The notes under the pieces were generated by a model. It was not told the origin of the DNA. It made no database searches and saw nothing but the letters and a program-made list of their open reading frames with translations. From Cliona cf. orientalis (lineage: Eukaryota; Porifera; Demospongiae; Clionaida; Clionaidae), in the NCBI GenBank assembly GCA_963930775.1, contig OZ005693.1, positions 7,006,001-7,070,000 of the forward strand: DNA of 64,000 nucleotides. The letters are read 5' to 3'. A program made the position numbers and the translations under genes. Each line of letters starts with the position of its first letter. The stretch's first letter is position 1. Positions 1 to 9,563 of this stretch are shown here, piece after piece.

Positions 1-378
1 ATTCAAAACCTGATAGTGATCAGCCTTGTCTTAATTCTAGGCATGAATGCTGCACCTTCTCTGAATCTGCAGTTTCTGAGAGCCAATGGTCAACATAGAA
101 TTTAGCAATTCAGATGCGAAAGCTGGTGATGCAATTGGAACTGTTGAGCGAATGGATAAAGTTGCCGAGGACACGTATCTTACTTCAAGCTGTGCACAAG
201 TCGAAGGACAGCCACAACCACTCACTTATCAAAGTGAAGAAGATGCTGACCACAGATCAAAACTAAAGCAACAGTTGAAGCTGCCGGAGTTGCAAGCTGA
301 TCTTGCAAAAGCAGGAATGAGCACAGAACAAATGAAGAAGATTGAGAAGATGTCACTTGATGCAGATGATGTATATAT

Positions 379-1262
379 TTGCTTCGGATGATCGAGTCTG
401 AGTTAGGACAAACCTCCCTAGTAACTCGCTCCATCAATACTGGAGATCATCTACCAATAAAGCAGCAATCTCGAAGAACACCTTTCTGCCGTAAAGAGAA
501 GATATCTCAACTTGTCAGTAACATGCTTGAAACGAAGGTGATTCAACCCTTATCAAGTTCATGGGCAAACCCCATTGTATTGGTGCCAAAGAAAGATGGT
601 ACTCAGTATTTCTGTGTTGACTATCGGCAAGTCAATGCTGTAACAAAGAAAGATGTATACCCCCTACCGAGAATATATTATAGATGACATTTTCGATACC
701 TTGTCTGGAACGACGTACTTCTCAACACTGGACTTATGTTCTGGCTACTGGCAGATTCATGCAGTTGGATCCAGATACAAGAGAAAAGTCTGCCTTCACA
801 ACACACTCTGGACTGTATGAGTTCACAAGAATGTCATAATTTCAGGTTGTGCAATGCACCCTCAACATTTCAAGATTGTTGCAAACAGTACTGTCTGGGT
901 TGGAAGGGAAGTTTTGTTTTGTTTACCTTGATGACATCCTGCCAGGGGATTTGCTCAAAGTCATTCGAAGAGTATCTGCAACATTTGCAGCAAAATTAAT
1001 ATTATTTTGAGCAGTTAAGGAAAGCTGGTCTCACTCTAAAGCCCAAGAAATGTTCATTCCTCCAGAAACAAGTGATCTACTTGGGACATGTCATCTCGAG
1101 CAGTGGAATACCTCCTGACTCTTTTCTAAACACAGAAAGTACGAGATTACCCAGTACCAACAGATGTAAAGAAAGTGAGGCAATTTCTTGGCTTGGCATC
1201 TTATTACTGCAGGTTCATACCAGACTTTGCAAAGATAGCCAATCTGCTCCACTCCCTAACTA
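379..1262 (+). pseudogene. Gypsy reverse transcriptase, frameshifted
   Basis: At 430-690 the frame gives the Gypsy RT entry region, with [12 protein letters not shown], the [14 protein letters not shown] strand and [20 protein letters not shown]. After a frameshift near 688 the next frame carries the FSTLDLCSGYWQI motif (about 715-765). The catalytic box VYLDDIL is at 921-941, and LGHVISSSGI is at about 1081-1110. These are RT motifs A to D of Ty3/Gypsy elements. At least three frameshifts and several stops separate them, so no enzyme can be made. Confidence 0.9.
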
Positions 1263-1353
1263 ACTAAGAAAGGAAAAATCTTCCAATGGTCAGTAAAGTG
1301 CCAAGAAGCATTTGACCTGCTCAAGCAGAAGTTGATCTCAGCACCTGCATGTT

Positions 1354-1610
1354 TTGAGTTACCTTAAGTTAAATGTGTTTGGCCCAGAAGAAGAGTTCAT
1401 TGTGGAAACTGATGCCAGCATATTTGGCATTGGAGCAGTTCTAGCCAAAAGCAACAAGATGGACATGTGCATCCAGTGGCCTATGCATCAAGAACCCTCA
1501 ATCCACATGAGCAGAATTATGCCATCACAGAATTGGAGACACTGGCCACCAGGAAGGGAACTGGTCGAGCAATTAAGCCTCCTTTGCAACCTACCCAGGT
1601 CCCTGTAGGT
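1354..1610 (+). pseudogene. Gypsy RNase H fragment
   Basis: FIVETDASIFGIGAVL (1397-1444) is the first catalytic strand of the Ty3/Gypsy RNase H. After a frameshift near 1460 the next frame gives HPVAYASRTLNPHEQNYAIT ELETLA, the second conserved block with its catalytic glutamate. It follows the RT directly, as expected, and is broken by the frameshift. Confidence 0.85.
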
Positions 1611-1726
1611 GACCATTCCACAGCATTGGAGTTGATGTCCTTCAGCTACCATTGACTGAATCAGGAAATCAGTATGTTGTGATCTTTCTTGATTACCTCA
1701 TGATCACCAAGTGGGTATAGAAGTAT

Positions 1727-2256
1727 TTGCTGTGCCTGATCAGCCAAACTTCTGGTGGAAGAGATCTTGGGGCACCAGAGCACCTATCTGATAGAGGAGC
1801 TAATTTCTTACCCAGTTTGATACAGGATGTATGCAAATACCTCGACATCAAGAAGGTCATCACATCTGGTTACCACCCGCAAACAGAATCTGATAGGTGG
1901 AAAAATTTAATTCTACTCTTAGACTAATCAATATGCTATCAAAATGTGCTGATGCTTGATTAGCAGCTCAAGCTAGTTAAGAGCACATCATGATTGCACA
2001 AGCTAAGCAAAAGCAGCAGTATGACAAGCATACTAAGGAGTCACCTGTGAAAGGAAAGTTAGAGATAGAGTCATACATGCCCAAAAGTGTCAAGGGCAAG
2101 GCTTGGAAGCTCGTGAGACCTTTTCATGGGCCTTATAGAGTACTCTCTGTAACCCCAACAAAATTTAATGTTGAAGTACGACTCGTTGACCAACCAGGAG
2201 CAGATGCTATATTTGTCCCTCAGCAGAATGCGTCCATGCTACTCGGAAATCTCTGA
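1727..2256 (+). pseudogene. Gypsy integrase core and GPY/F module fragments
   Basis: LSDRGANFLPSLIQDVCKYL and SGYHPQT (about 1780-1890) are the second Asp block and the following helix of the retroviral-type integrase DDE core. A stop and frame change follow. The frame 1990-2256 then contains KQKQQYDKHTK and LVRPFHGPYRVLSVTP, the GPY/F motif that closes many Gypsy integrases. The first Asp block and the zinc finger are not visible, so the integrase is truncated at its N-terminus. Confidence 0.85.
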
Positions 2257-2420
2257 TGTATCCTGGAGTGGCAGCAGCAAATCCCGTAAGAACAAAAAGC
2301 AAAGCTGCAGCAAAGATGTTACTACTCCAAATCAAGTGAATCCAGTCCTGTAACAAGATCAATGACAAGACTTGCTCGAGAGCGAGAAGGACACACTGTT
2401 AAATATTATTATAACTGAAA

Positions 2421-2977
2421 TTGTTTGAGGATAACTTTCACCTCATCCTATGTATGTTCTGCATCACCACAACATTTTAATCGCCAACATCATTAGTCAT
2501 AAAACATAAACAGCAATAAATAAGTGTGACATACATGTAGGTTACAAAGAATTGGAATTCCCTATCATAATATTATAGGTACATGAAGTTAGGTTTGCCA
2601 TGAAATTTTGTTGAAAACCTGTAGGGTGAAAATAATATTGCCATGGCATAGCATACAACAAGGAGAGTAAAGGTACAAATGTGGGGAAAATGAGAGGGAG
2701 TAACCCTGTTCCTAGACCCCGCACTCAAGGAAGGAAAGGATCTGGTGCACCTTGAGTGCTCAAAGACATTACATTCCACTAGTGTAGACTGCCGCTTATG
2801 TATAATATTAATATGCCTAGCATGTCATCATGTAAGTAAGTGTGGGTGGGTGGTGTGTGTCCACTACTTTGGTAATGACAACCAGGGGAATTGAGGATGT
2901 TTTCACAGCAACTGATCAAATTGATGGTAATGTGTTGGAGCATTTTGTTTGTGAATGCATACTGCCATCAACAGTAC
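2421..2977. other. No gene seen
   Basis: AT-rich spacer between the Gypsy remnant and the NTPase pseudogene. Only short frames without recognisable similarity are present. The frames at 2542-2779 (-) overlap in two registers and look non-coding. Confidence 0.5.
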
Positions 2978-3718
2978 CTACTCAATGTTCAAAAGCTTTA
3001 TGGCTTCTTCATCCGAAATGTCCAGCACTTTGACAGTGTCAGCTAATCTTGATCTGGAGGATGTCGCCATAACTAATGGCATCACACTTAATTCCTTCAC
3101 TGCATGCTCACCAAGATGATCTTCAATGCATGCACGGGCGTTTGCAAGATACTTTGCTCAATCAATGAGTTGAACATACATCTTCATGTTCTCTTTTGCC
3201 ACAAGGTCAACCCCATCAATTATCAACACAGGTGTGCGAGCATGCTTAGATTTGTACTTCAGTGTTTGTTCTTCTAATCCTGCAAGGACATATTGCATTC
3301 CCAACTCACCACTCGGAACTTTGTGATATTGCACATAACTGTCCCCGCTTAGGTACGTCAACAGCAAATCGATGGGCGATGTCAGTTGCTGGACCATCCC
3401 AACCGCTGTGCCAAGATCTTGTGCTAAACATAACGGATCAAATACTTCGAAGTACAAAACCCCTTTGGGATCACTTCTGCATATTTTTCTCATTAATGCT
3501 GTATTTCCAGTGCCCGAAGGGCCAATGACTATGCCAAATAAGCCATCCACTGAATGGGTATCCACGAGCTGTTTCAACTCCTGTTTCAAAAGTGGGCGGT
3601 CAATAGTACACTTGGGTGTCTATGATGCGAAAGAGACGTTAGGCTGATGTGTGCGATCGGTAATAAAGGGATAAGAGCTGCTGCAAATGACTTCTTCACC
3701 GAATCGGGTGCTTCTTGA
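2978..3718 (-). pseudogene. Broken AAA/STAND-like P-loop NTPase
   Basis: One minus-strand frame runs from about 3718 to a stop at 2980-2978, interrupted by two in-frame stops: TAG in the triplet just downstream of FAS (about 3627) and TGA after QLID (about 3158). The open centre (3158-3589) has a Walker A-like GPSGTGNTAL. The invariant Lys before T is replaced by Asn. A Walker B-like PVLIIDGVD follows. The frame continues without frameshift after the TGA for 59 codons, ending in a block with DISDEEAIKLL. Both stops sit one base away from a sense codon (TGG or CAG), so this looks like a recently inactivated gene. Related P-loop ATPases are expanded in fungi, oomycetes and sponges (family memory, not checked). 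The substrate is unknown. Confidence 0.7.
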
Positions 3719-4417
3719 TTACTATAGACGTTCGACCATAAATGACTCTGGTATTAATGACAGCAGCTCTCAGTAACAATCTCCACGACGACATGGCTGA
3801 CACCAAGTGAACTAGAAGTCTAGAACCAAAGCAGGACTGGACTGCTATAGAGTAGGGTAGGGTATTTTCGGATGGAAGCAGTTACTGAACGCCTCGCACA
3901 TTGCGTTTATACGGCCAATGGTATTACATAATCTTTCACCATTTGCCATGAGGCAGGGGCCATGTAAGTACTAGCTATATCTCATTTCTTGTGGAATGCA
4001 TCCATACAGAAGCTGCACAACACTGCTCTAAACTGTTGCACTGTGACTTTTTCGCATTTTTTCCAGAAGATGTTTTTTTATGGTAGCTAAGATTTATAAA
4101 TATTATTACCATGGCACAGCGGCATCAATTTTTGATGAATTATTTTTTTTTTCATTTGGTATGTGCATACTAGAATGTATGGAGAATTTTAGAATTTTTC
4201 TGGCCTTATTATAAGCATAAACCAGATTTTTTTTTGCAAAGAACTTTATGTATTCATGTATTATTTCACAATTATTTTTGGATGAATCTTTAAATCTAAA
4301 GGCAGGATATAAGAAAGATGTTGTTCATGATGCATTTTATGTCATATATTGATAACCGCAGCCGCGATTTTTTGTTGTTTTTTTTTTTTCACCTTTGTCC
4401 GGTAATGGTCGACACTG
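3719..4417. other. AT-rich spacer, no gene seen
   Basis: This interval has poly-T/poly-A stretches and no coding-like frame. It ends in a T-rich run just before the GC-rich block of DNA transposons. Confidence 0.5.
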
Positions 4418-4475
4418 TAGTCTCGTGAGCCCAGGCCCTCCTACGCAAAGAGAGCTCGCGATCCGCGAGACTAAC
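4418..4475. repeat. Remnant with MULE-type TAGTCTCG ends
   Basis: The segment begins TAGTCTCGTGAGCCCAGG and ends CGAGACTA. The left end closely resembles the terminus of the intact MULE-like MITE at 7469-7771 (TAGTCTCG followed by a GCCAGACCC-like block). No matching target duplication is visible, so it is probably an internally deleted or decayed relative. Confidence 0.4.
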
Positions 4476-4557
4476 CACAGATAGGCCCACGCAAACGAGC
4501 CCTTAACCGTGGCCTCGCCCCCTTTCGATCTCGAAGCTTCTTTGCGTGCAACATTAA

Positions 4558-5558
4558 GGTACCATTAAATTGCGTGGGCGTGAGGTGGGGGATATGACAC
4601 CTAAACCACATCAAAGTCATTAGTGAGGTGCATGTTGCGTAACCACGCCCTTTTAATTGTACAGGTCTCAGGGGTGTGGCTGCTAGAGCCGGAAGTGTTC
4701 ATTTAATATCCTCCATGGACCGGAAGCCGAGCCGGAAGGGAGGGGCCAGGCCACGCCCAAAACAGCCCCACCCTGTTCCCCAAGGACCACCATTCTCAAT
4801 CAAGTGCCTACTAACCACCGGATGTCCACCGGAAGCCCACAATCAATCCCAATTAAAACACACAGCTTCCTCAAGGCCAAAACACACACAAACACTTGGA
4901 GGCCGTTCTGCCACACCGCCCACACAAGAGCTCACCTCATTTCCTGTGTGGGCGGAGTAACAACACGTCATCGCAACCACATCCGCTTCAAACCATCGTC
5001 AGCTTCCGTCCAGCCGTACAGGCCCCTCGATCGCACCGGCGTACAGTGCCTCATTAACTGACATGGCCTCACCTTTGACCTCCTGCCACGCCCCCAAAGC
5101 CTCCTCGCGGGGTTCAAAGGTCACCATCGCTTCCGGGACACGCCCACCTATCGCCGAGGCCAAGTCCCAGGCGCCGATATCCAAGCACTGGCCCGTGAAG
5201 CCACGCCCAATCGGAAGCAATAAAACCTGCATTAACGCACACGCACACACTCCACACAGTGCCAGGAACACGCCCACATGCTTAATTAGGCCTAATAAGG
5301 CTTTTTTTTTTAAGTCGTTGCGGTTAATAGTTAAGCAAGAATGCTTTGATCTTGCTTTGATGTGGGCAATTACCGGCCTTTTCTTCAGGGGCCACTTCCG
5401 GTCGCTAATTACACGCGCATAATCATCCCTGGCCGATTCTGGACACGCCCACCTTCGACCAAAAGCACTCGTATGGCCTCTTCGGCCACGCCCCTTCACG
5501 ATTCGCTAATTGAATTAGCCATTCCTGACGCTCACGCCCACGCAATTAAAATGGTACC
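4558..5558 (+). mobile_element. TTAA-flanked non-autonomous DNA transposon, copy 1
   Basis: The element is bounded by inverted repeats of about 30 bp (outer part GGTACCATTAAATTGCGTGG at the left; the reverse complement at the right) and has TTAA immediately outside both ends (4554-4557 and 5559-5562). A second copy in the opposite orientation lies at 9564-11427. The interior is GC-rich. It contains long frames (for example 4999-5499 on minus) that are kept in both copies but match no transposase I know. The TTAA target is used by piggyBac, Kolobok, Sola3 and some others. The terminal sequence does not let me choose. Confidence 0.8.
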
Positions 5559-5619
5559 TTAAAAGCTGGAGATCGAGAGGGGATCTTGGGACGAGGCTAG
5601 GCCCACTCTACTTCCGTTT

Positions 5620-5652
5620 GTGCAGGGCGTGCAGGGCGTGCAGGGCGTGCAG
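5620..5652. repeat. 9-bp minisatellite (GTGCAGGGC)
   Basis: About 3.7 perfect tandem units of GTGCAGGGC lie just right of the TTAA element. Confidence 0.85.
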
Positions 5653-7129
5653 GTAGAGAGCGGACAATCTGTGGTTGCATACTCGCGATCTAGTGCTGCT
5701 CGTTTGTGATATAACGCTGTCTTTTCTTAGCTGCCCGAAATATGCCAAACCTACTCTAATAGTAAAACAGCACTCTTTGGTCTGAGGAGGTCGAGAGAAT
5801 GTACGAATTTTCCTTGCTCAGCTACATGCACGGATAATAAAAAGTACATCTCGTGCGTACGCGTAGTGCAGTGGTATGGTGGGGCTAGTGTCGTGTTCAG
5901 CCCCCAATTTCACGCGTGAAAGGGTGCTGGGCACGCGAGTACGGTGGTGCCGGGGTCTGGGAACGAGTGATTGGTCATTCTGCAGGTCAGTCAAATGATT
6001 AGGTATAGTCAAAAGTGTAGTAGGTGATCTGCCCTTGTGTTTGAACACAACCATGAGTGGCGTATATAAAAGTTTATGTTACTGCACAAGGGTGCCGCGA
6101 ACTCGCGGGTCTTAATATTGCGGTGGGAGCATGCGCAAAAGATCCTACCGAGTGGCGTAAAAATTTCTCTTCATTTATTGTGGGTGGAGCTGAGCATGCG
6201 CAGACGTTCAATTTTTGGACAGCTCCAGTGATGACTTCGAACCCTCCTTCCAAGAGAGGATGGGGAAGTTGACTACACTGGTAGGGTAGTAGTACCATGG
6301 GTGCATAATATATATTAATGTAGATCGCGAATTTTTCGCGGATGACCTTTTCCGACAGGAGGGGCTGGGCTCGCTTGGTTGCTAAAGTCTGGCGACGAAA
6401 TTTAGACTACGCAAAAAATTCCAATGTATGTATTCTTGGGAAATAATACGTCCCGCGTTAGTATACTTATTACACCCACAAAGGGACTGGACTGCAATGC
6501 GTGACTTCCCTGCTCTATTCTACTCCCCTCTCCCACCAGGATTAAGTGCTTGCGCATGCTCAGCCCCGCCCACCGCACATAAACGCACGTTTAATATAAA
6601 CACATGCGCCAAAATACCTCGACGAGCGTGGCGTCCCTTACTTGCGGCGAGGTCTATTTGCGACGATAGACCCTCCAAGCGCGCTAGGCTAACTCGATCG
6701 ATCAAATGCGCGCCACTTTCCAGGCCCTCGAGCCGGCCGGCTTCCGATGCAATAACAATTTCTTGGATGCAGCTCGATCATTTTTTTTTTTTTTTTGGGC
6801 AGCAATGTGTATCGCATAATTGTGCGACAGATATGCCGGTGGGATCCAAGAGGAGCGGATCTGGAGACTCGTGTAGATCAGTGACTAATTGCTAATTTGC
6901 GCGCGTGCTCGATTGCGAGCCCAAACATGCACGCGTTATCATATCTTTGGACAGCACCCACGATCCATCACGGCTTCAGTGCCTAACGCGCAGTAAATAA
7001 CGATGTCCACAGACGTGCATATGAGCTGACGGTACGGATGGTATTGTAGGATAGTGCTCAGTAATGTCCAAAGCGAAAAAAAAAAACAACTACACGTCGC
7101 TCGAGTACGGTGTGGCCAATCGAAAGGGG
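5653..7129. other. GC-rich interval without recognised gene
   Basis: Several short frames overlap here on both strands, but none has recognisable domains or consistent coding character. Poly-T (6780-6796) and poly-A (7077-7087) tracts and GCATGCGCA-type palindromes suggest further old repeat copies. Confidence 0.4.
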
Positions 7130-7228
7130 GAATGTCAATCTAATACTGATACCTCGAACATCGGCATCTTGGCCCAATGTAAGGTGCATTGTCCGTGGGC
7201 CTTCTTTCGCGAGGGTACGGTAATAAAT
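7130..7228. repeat. Half-copy of TACCGTACCC MITE family
   Basis: The stretch reads like the right half of the MITE at 22548-23075: TGATACCTCGAACATCGGC, then TTGGCCCAATGTAAGGTGCA, then the end GAGGGTACGGTA. A matching left end is not found nearby, so the copy is truncated. Confidence 0.65.
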
Positions 7229-7468
7229 TATAGCACCATTCGCAATCGCATTAAAAAAAAAAAACCCCTCTAACTTGATTGTCATCCCCCTTGATTTCCG
7301 CCAGCTCATTTTTTGACTACCGAACTATTTCTCACCATTTCCAGCCGCCCGCCCGCCCGCATCAGTTTTTGACTCGGGCTCGATCGAGTTTTGTACGGCA
7401 GTTCGTTCTTGCTTGCTACAGTGACTGAGTGAGCTAGATATGGTCATCCCGGACTCCATGACTCACCA

Positions 7469-7771
7469 TAGTCTCGCGGGGCCAGACCCTTACGTGCGGC
7501 GCGGGGAGAGGGTCTGGTGACTTGCTATACACGGAGTTGTTCCAGCGCCCTGTACAGAGCGGCACCAATCAGATTGCAGCTTCACTGCGTTACCATCGTC
7601 ACGCGCCTCCACAATATCGCGTATTGTCATTAAACATCGCGCGCCGCGCAATAGAAACCTAACGTGACGTCACGTAAAATGGCCAAGTATTGCATTCCAG
7701 CAGAACAACTCCGTGTATAGCAAGTCACCAGACCCTCTCCCCTCGCGTAAGGGTCTGGCTCCACGAGACTA
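7469..7771. mobile_element. MULE-like MITE with intact 9-bp target duplication
   Basis: Inverted repeats of about 80 bp bound this 303-bp element. The left arm begins TAGTCTCGCGGGGCCAGACC and runs through GGTCTGGTGACTTGCTATAC ending at about 7545. The right arm mirrors it and ends CGAGACTA at 7771. The nine bases GACTCACCA stand directly before (7460-7468) and after (7772-7780) the element. Long TIRs plus 9-bp duplications are the hallmark of Mutator-like elements (established). There is no coding capacity. Confidence 0.85.
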
Positions 7772-7780
7772 GACTCACCA

Positions 7781-8857
7781 TGAAAATTTGTACGTTGACC
7801 TGAAAACTTTCACAGCTGCCATATCGCTGTAGTATCGCCGAACTCCATTCTCCCATTGAACTCATTTTCGCGATGTCTAAAAATCGCGAAACCAAAATGA
7901 TCTGCAGAAATGCAGAAATGATCTGCAGAAATTTTCGGTTCTGTGAGATGTGAGTGAAGTGCATTTCTAAGGTTTCAATGTTGGTTAGACATCGCTATCA
8001 ATAGACAGAACTAGTGTTCCCAGCCAGATGGCAAGGGCTCACCGAATCTCATCTCATCTGCTACATGCAATAAGTGGACCATATCCCACAAAACGCAAGG
8101 TAGGGATCGAAACGCCACACCCATTTAATCGCAACGCCCCCAGATCTCTCCATTTCTCACTTACCTACAGACCTGCCAGCACCGAAAACGAAGGGCTTTG
8201 CTGCTTCACAGGGGCGCATTTGTAGCGCTAGTACCTAGGCTAGGTGCTCGCTTAATTAGAACAAGTTTGTGGTGTGTTGTCTCGTGACCACGCCCACTTT
8301 ATTCTCAGATCGGCGGAAAATCACGCAATTCTCCCTCAAAGGAAGATGTAAGGAGATTTGGGGTGCAGTTGATTAAGTACCGATGAGCTCTTGATGCGCC
8401 AATTATAATTTATCCGAAATTCGGAGGTCAAATTTTCACCTTGCGGACCCTACGGCGAAAAATTCACGAGCAGGTCAAAGGGCGCCTAAATTAGGGAGGC
8501 GCCTAAGCGCTGCAATTAGAATGGTTCTGGAAGTTTTGCCAGAGCTCGAGCGCTATCACTAACCAGTGGCAGCGAATATGACAGTGGCGAAAGCAACAAA
8601 AATATGGTTATAGTTTCTGTTCTTTTTGGAAGTTTCACTCTGATCGCTGAATCATGCTCGAGTTACTGGTACTGTAGCCATCAGAACGGTTGTCTCTGAC
8701 TCCAGAAAGACATCAAAGCAGTAGGTAAGTGCCCATATAAATGTATGAGGCAGCTTAGTTTGAGCTCGATAGATCAATCGACGATTTGGGCGATACAGCG
8801 GTATTGTGATATTGCACGTGGCAATACGTTCCAGGCGCCGCCTAGAAATAATGAATC
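7781..8857. other. No gene seen
   Basis: Mixed repeat-derived sequence. A block around 8478-8520 (AAAGGGCGCCTAAATTAGGG) recurs at about 9307-9335 and appears to be the remnant of another MITE family. No frame is convincingly coding. Confidence 0.4.
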
Positions 8858-9240
8858 CCGTTATGTACCGAGAAACCCGCGCGTCAAGATGACGTTCTAT
8901 TGATCACGTGTGGCGCGCGCCTCCCTCACTTAGAAAATTTCCAGAGTGTAAGGGAAAAAAAAAAAAAGAAATTGAATGAATAGAGCGAGGATCGAACTGG
9001 GGTACATGAATCCATACACCAGAGCCCTAACCACTGCACCACCGTGAACGCCGCTGCCAGGTGCTCTTTCGTCACGACTTTAAAGACAATAGTAGTACTA
9101 ACCCTTGTGTGTCAAACCCTACCCTAAACCAAAACCCTACCTACCCTTAGCCGTTCATATAATACTATGCAATTTAGCCCAGCCCCCTACGGGGGCTGGG
9201 CCGTGCGCCTATGGCGCGTGGGTTTCTCGGTACATAACGG
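8858..9240. mobile_element. MITE with CCGTTATGTACCGAGAAACC ends
   Basis: The left end CCGTTATGTACCGAGAAACC is mirrored at the right end as GGTTTCTCGGTACATAACGG, giving a 383-bp TIR element. A tRNA-like segment (8983-9052) lies inside on the minus strand. No clean target duplication is apparent. Confidence 0.7.
8983..9052 (-). repeat. tRNA-derived SINE head or tRNA relic
   Basis: On the minus strand TGGTGCAGTGGTTAGGG resembles the RNA polymerase III A box. About 30 bases further CAGTTCGATCC resembles the B box, with the spacing of a tRNA. The stem pairing of a functional tRNA is not evident. An A-rich tract (8954-8968 on plus) lies nearby. I read it as a tRNA-derived SINE fragment captured in the MITE. 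Confidence 0.6.
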
Positions 9241-9298
9241 AATTCAAAAAGAATTGATGTCCGGAAAGGCGCCTTAAATTAGAACCGAAAAATTGCGC

Positions 9299-9352
9299 AG
9301 GTCTCAAAGGGCGCCTAAATTAGGGCGGCGCCTATATTAGAACATATACGGT
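9299..9352. repeat. GGCGCC-rich MITE end with TACCGTA-type terminus
   Basis: This repeats the block seen near 8478 (CAAAGGGCGCCTAAATTAGG) and ends in AACATATACGGTATA. Its mirror would begin TACCGTATATGTT, like the TACCGTA group of MITEs elsewhere in the window. No left partner is visible. Confidence 0.45.
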
Positions 9353-9563
9353 ATACATCCAGTAACGAATTATTGATGATCCCAATTGCTCACAATTCAT
9401 ACTATGACTTCTGCAGTGCATTCGTTGAGGGGGTTGTGGGCTATGGGAGCATTTTTGGACAGCCCTAACTGAATATTGATCATTAACAGTATGCAATTTA
9501 TTGTTGGTATAGACTAAGTGCCTCTTCAACTCAAATTGTCAAATTTGTCTGTGGATAGATTAA

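Larger units (their letters stand above)
86..2420 (+). mobile_element. Decayed Ty3/Gypsy retrotransposon pol region
   Basis: The stretch contains, in the canonical Gypsy order, a reverse transcriptase, an RNase H, an integrase core and a GPY/F-type chromodomain-proximal module. They are split over all three frames by frameshifts and stops. The open piece at 86-391 ends just before the RT and reads like the linker that precedes RT in Gypsy pol. I see no LTR, primer binding site or gag, so the 5' part lies outside the window or is lost. The recognisable reading ends near 2418. Seen: the domain motifs listed in the sub-entries. Inferred: one old insertion, now non-functional. Confidence 0.9.

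Noticed and set aside
4999-5499. 166-codon minus frame in the TTAA element as a host protein
   Set aside because: It lies entirely inside a repeated GC-rich element, overlaps equally long frames on the other strand and shows no domain; treated as part of the element.
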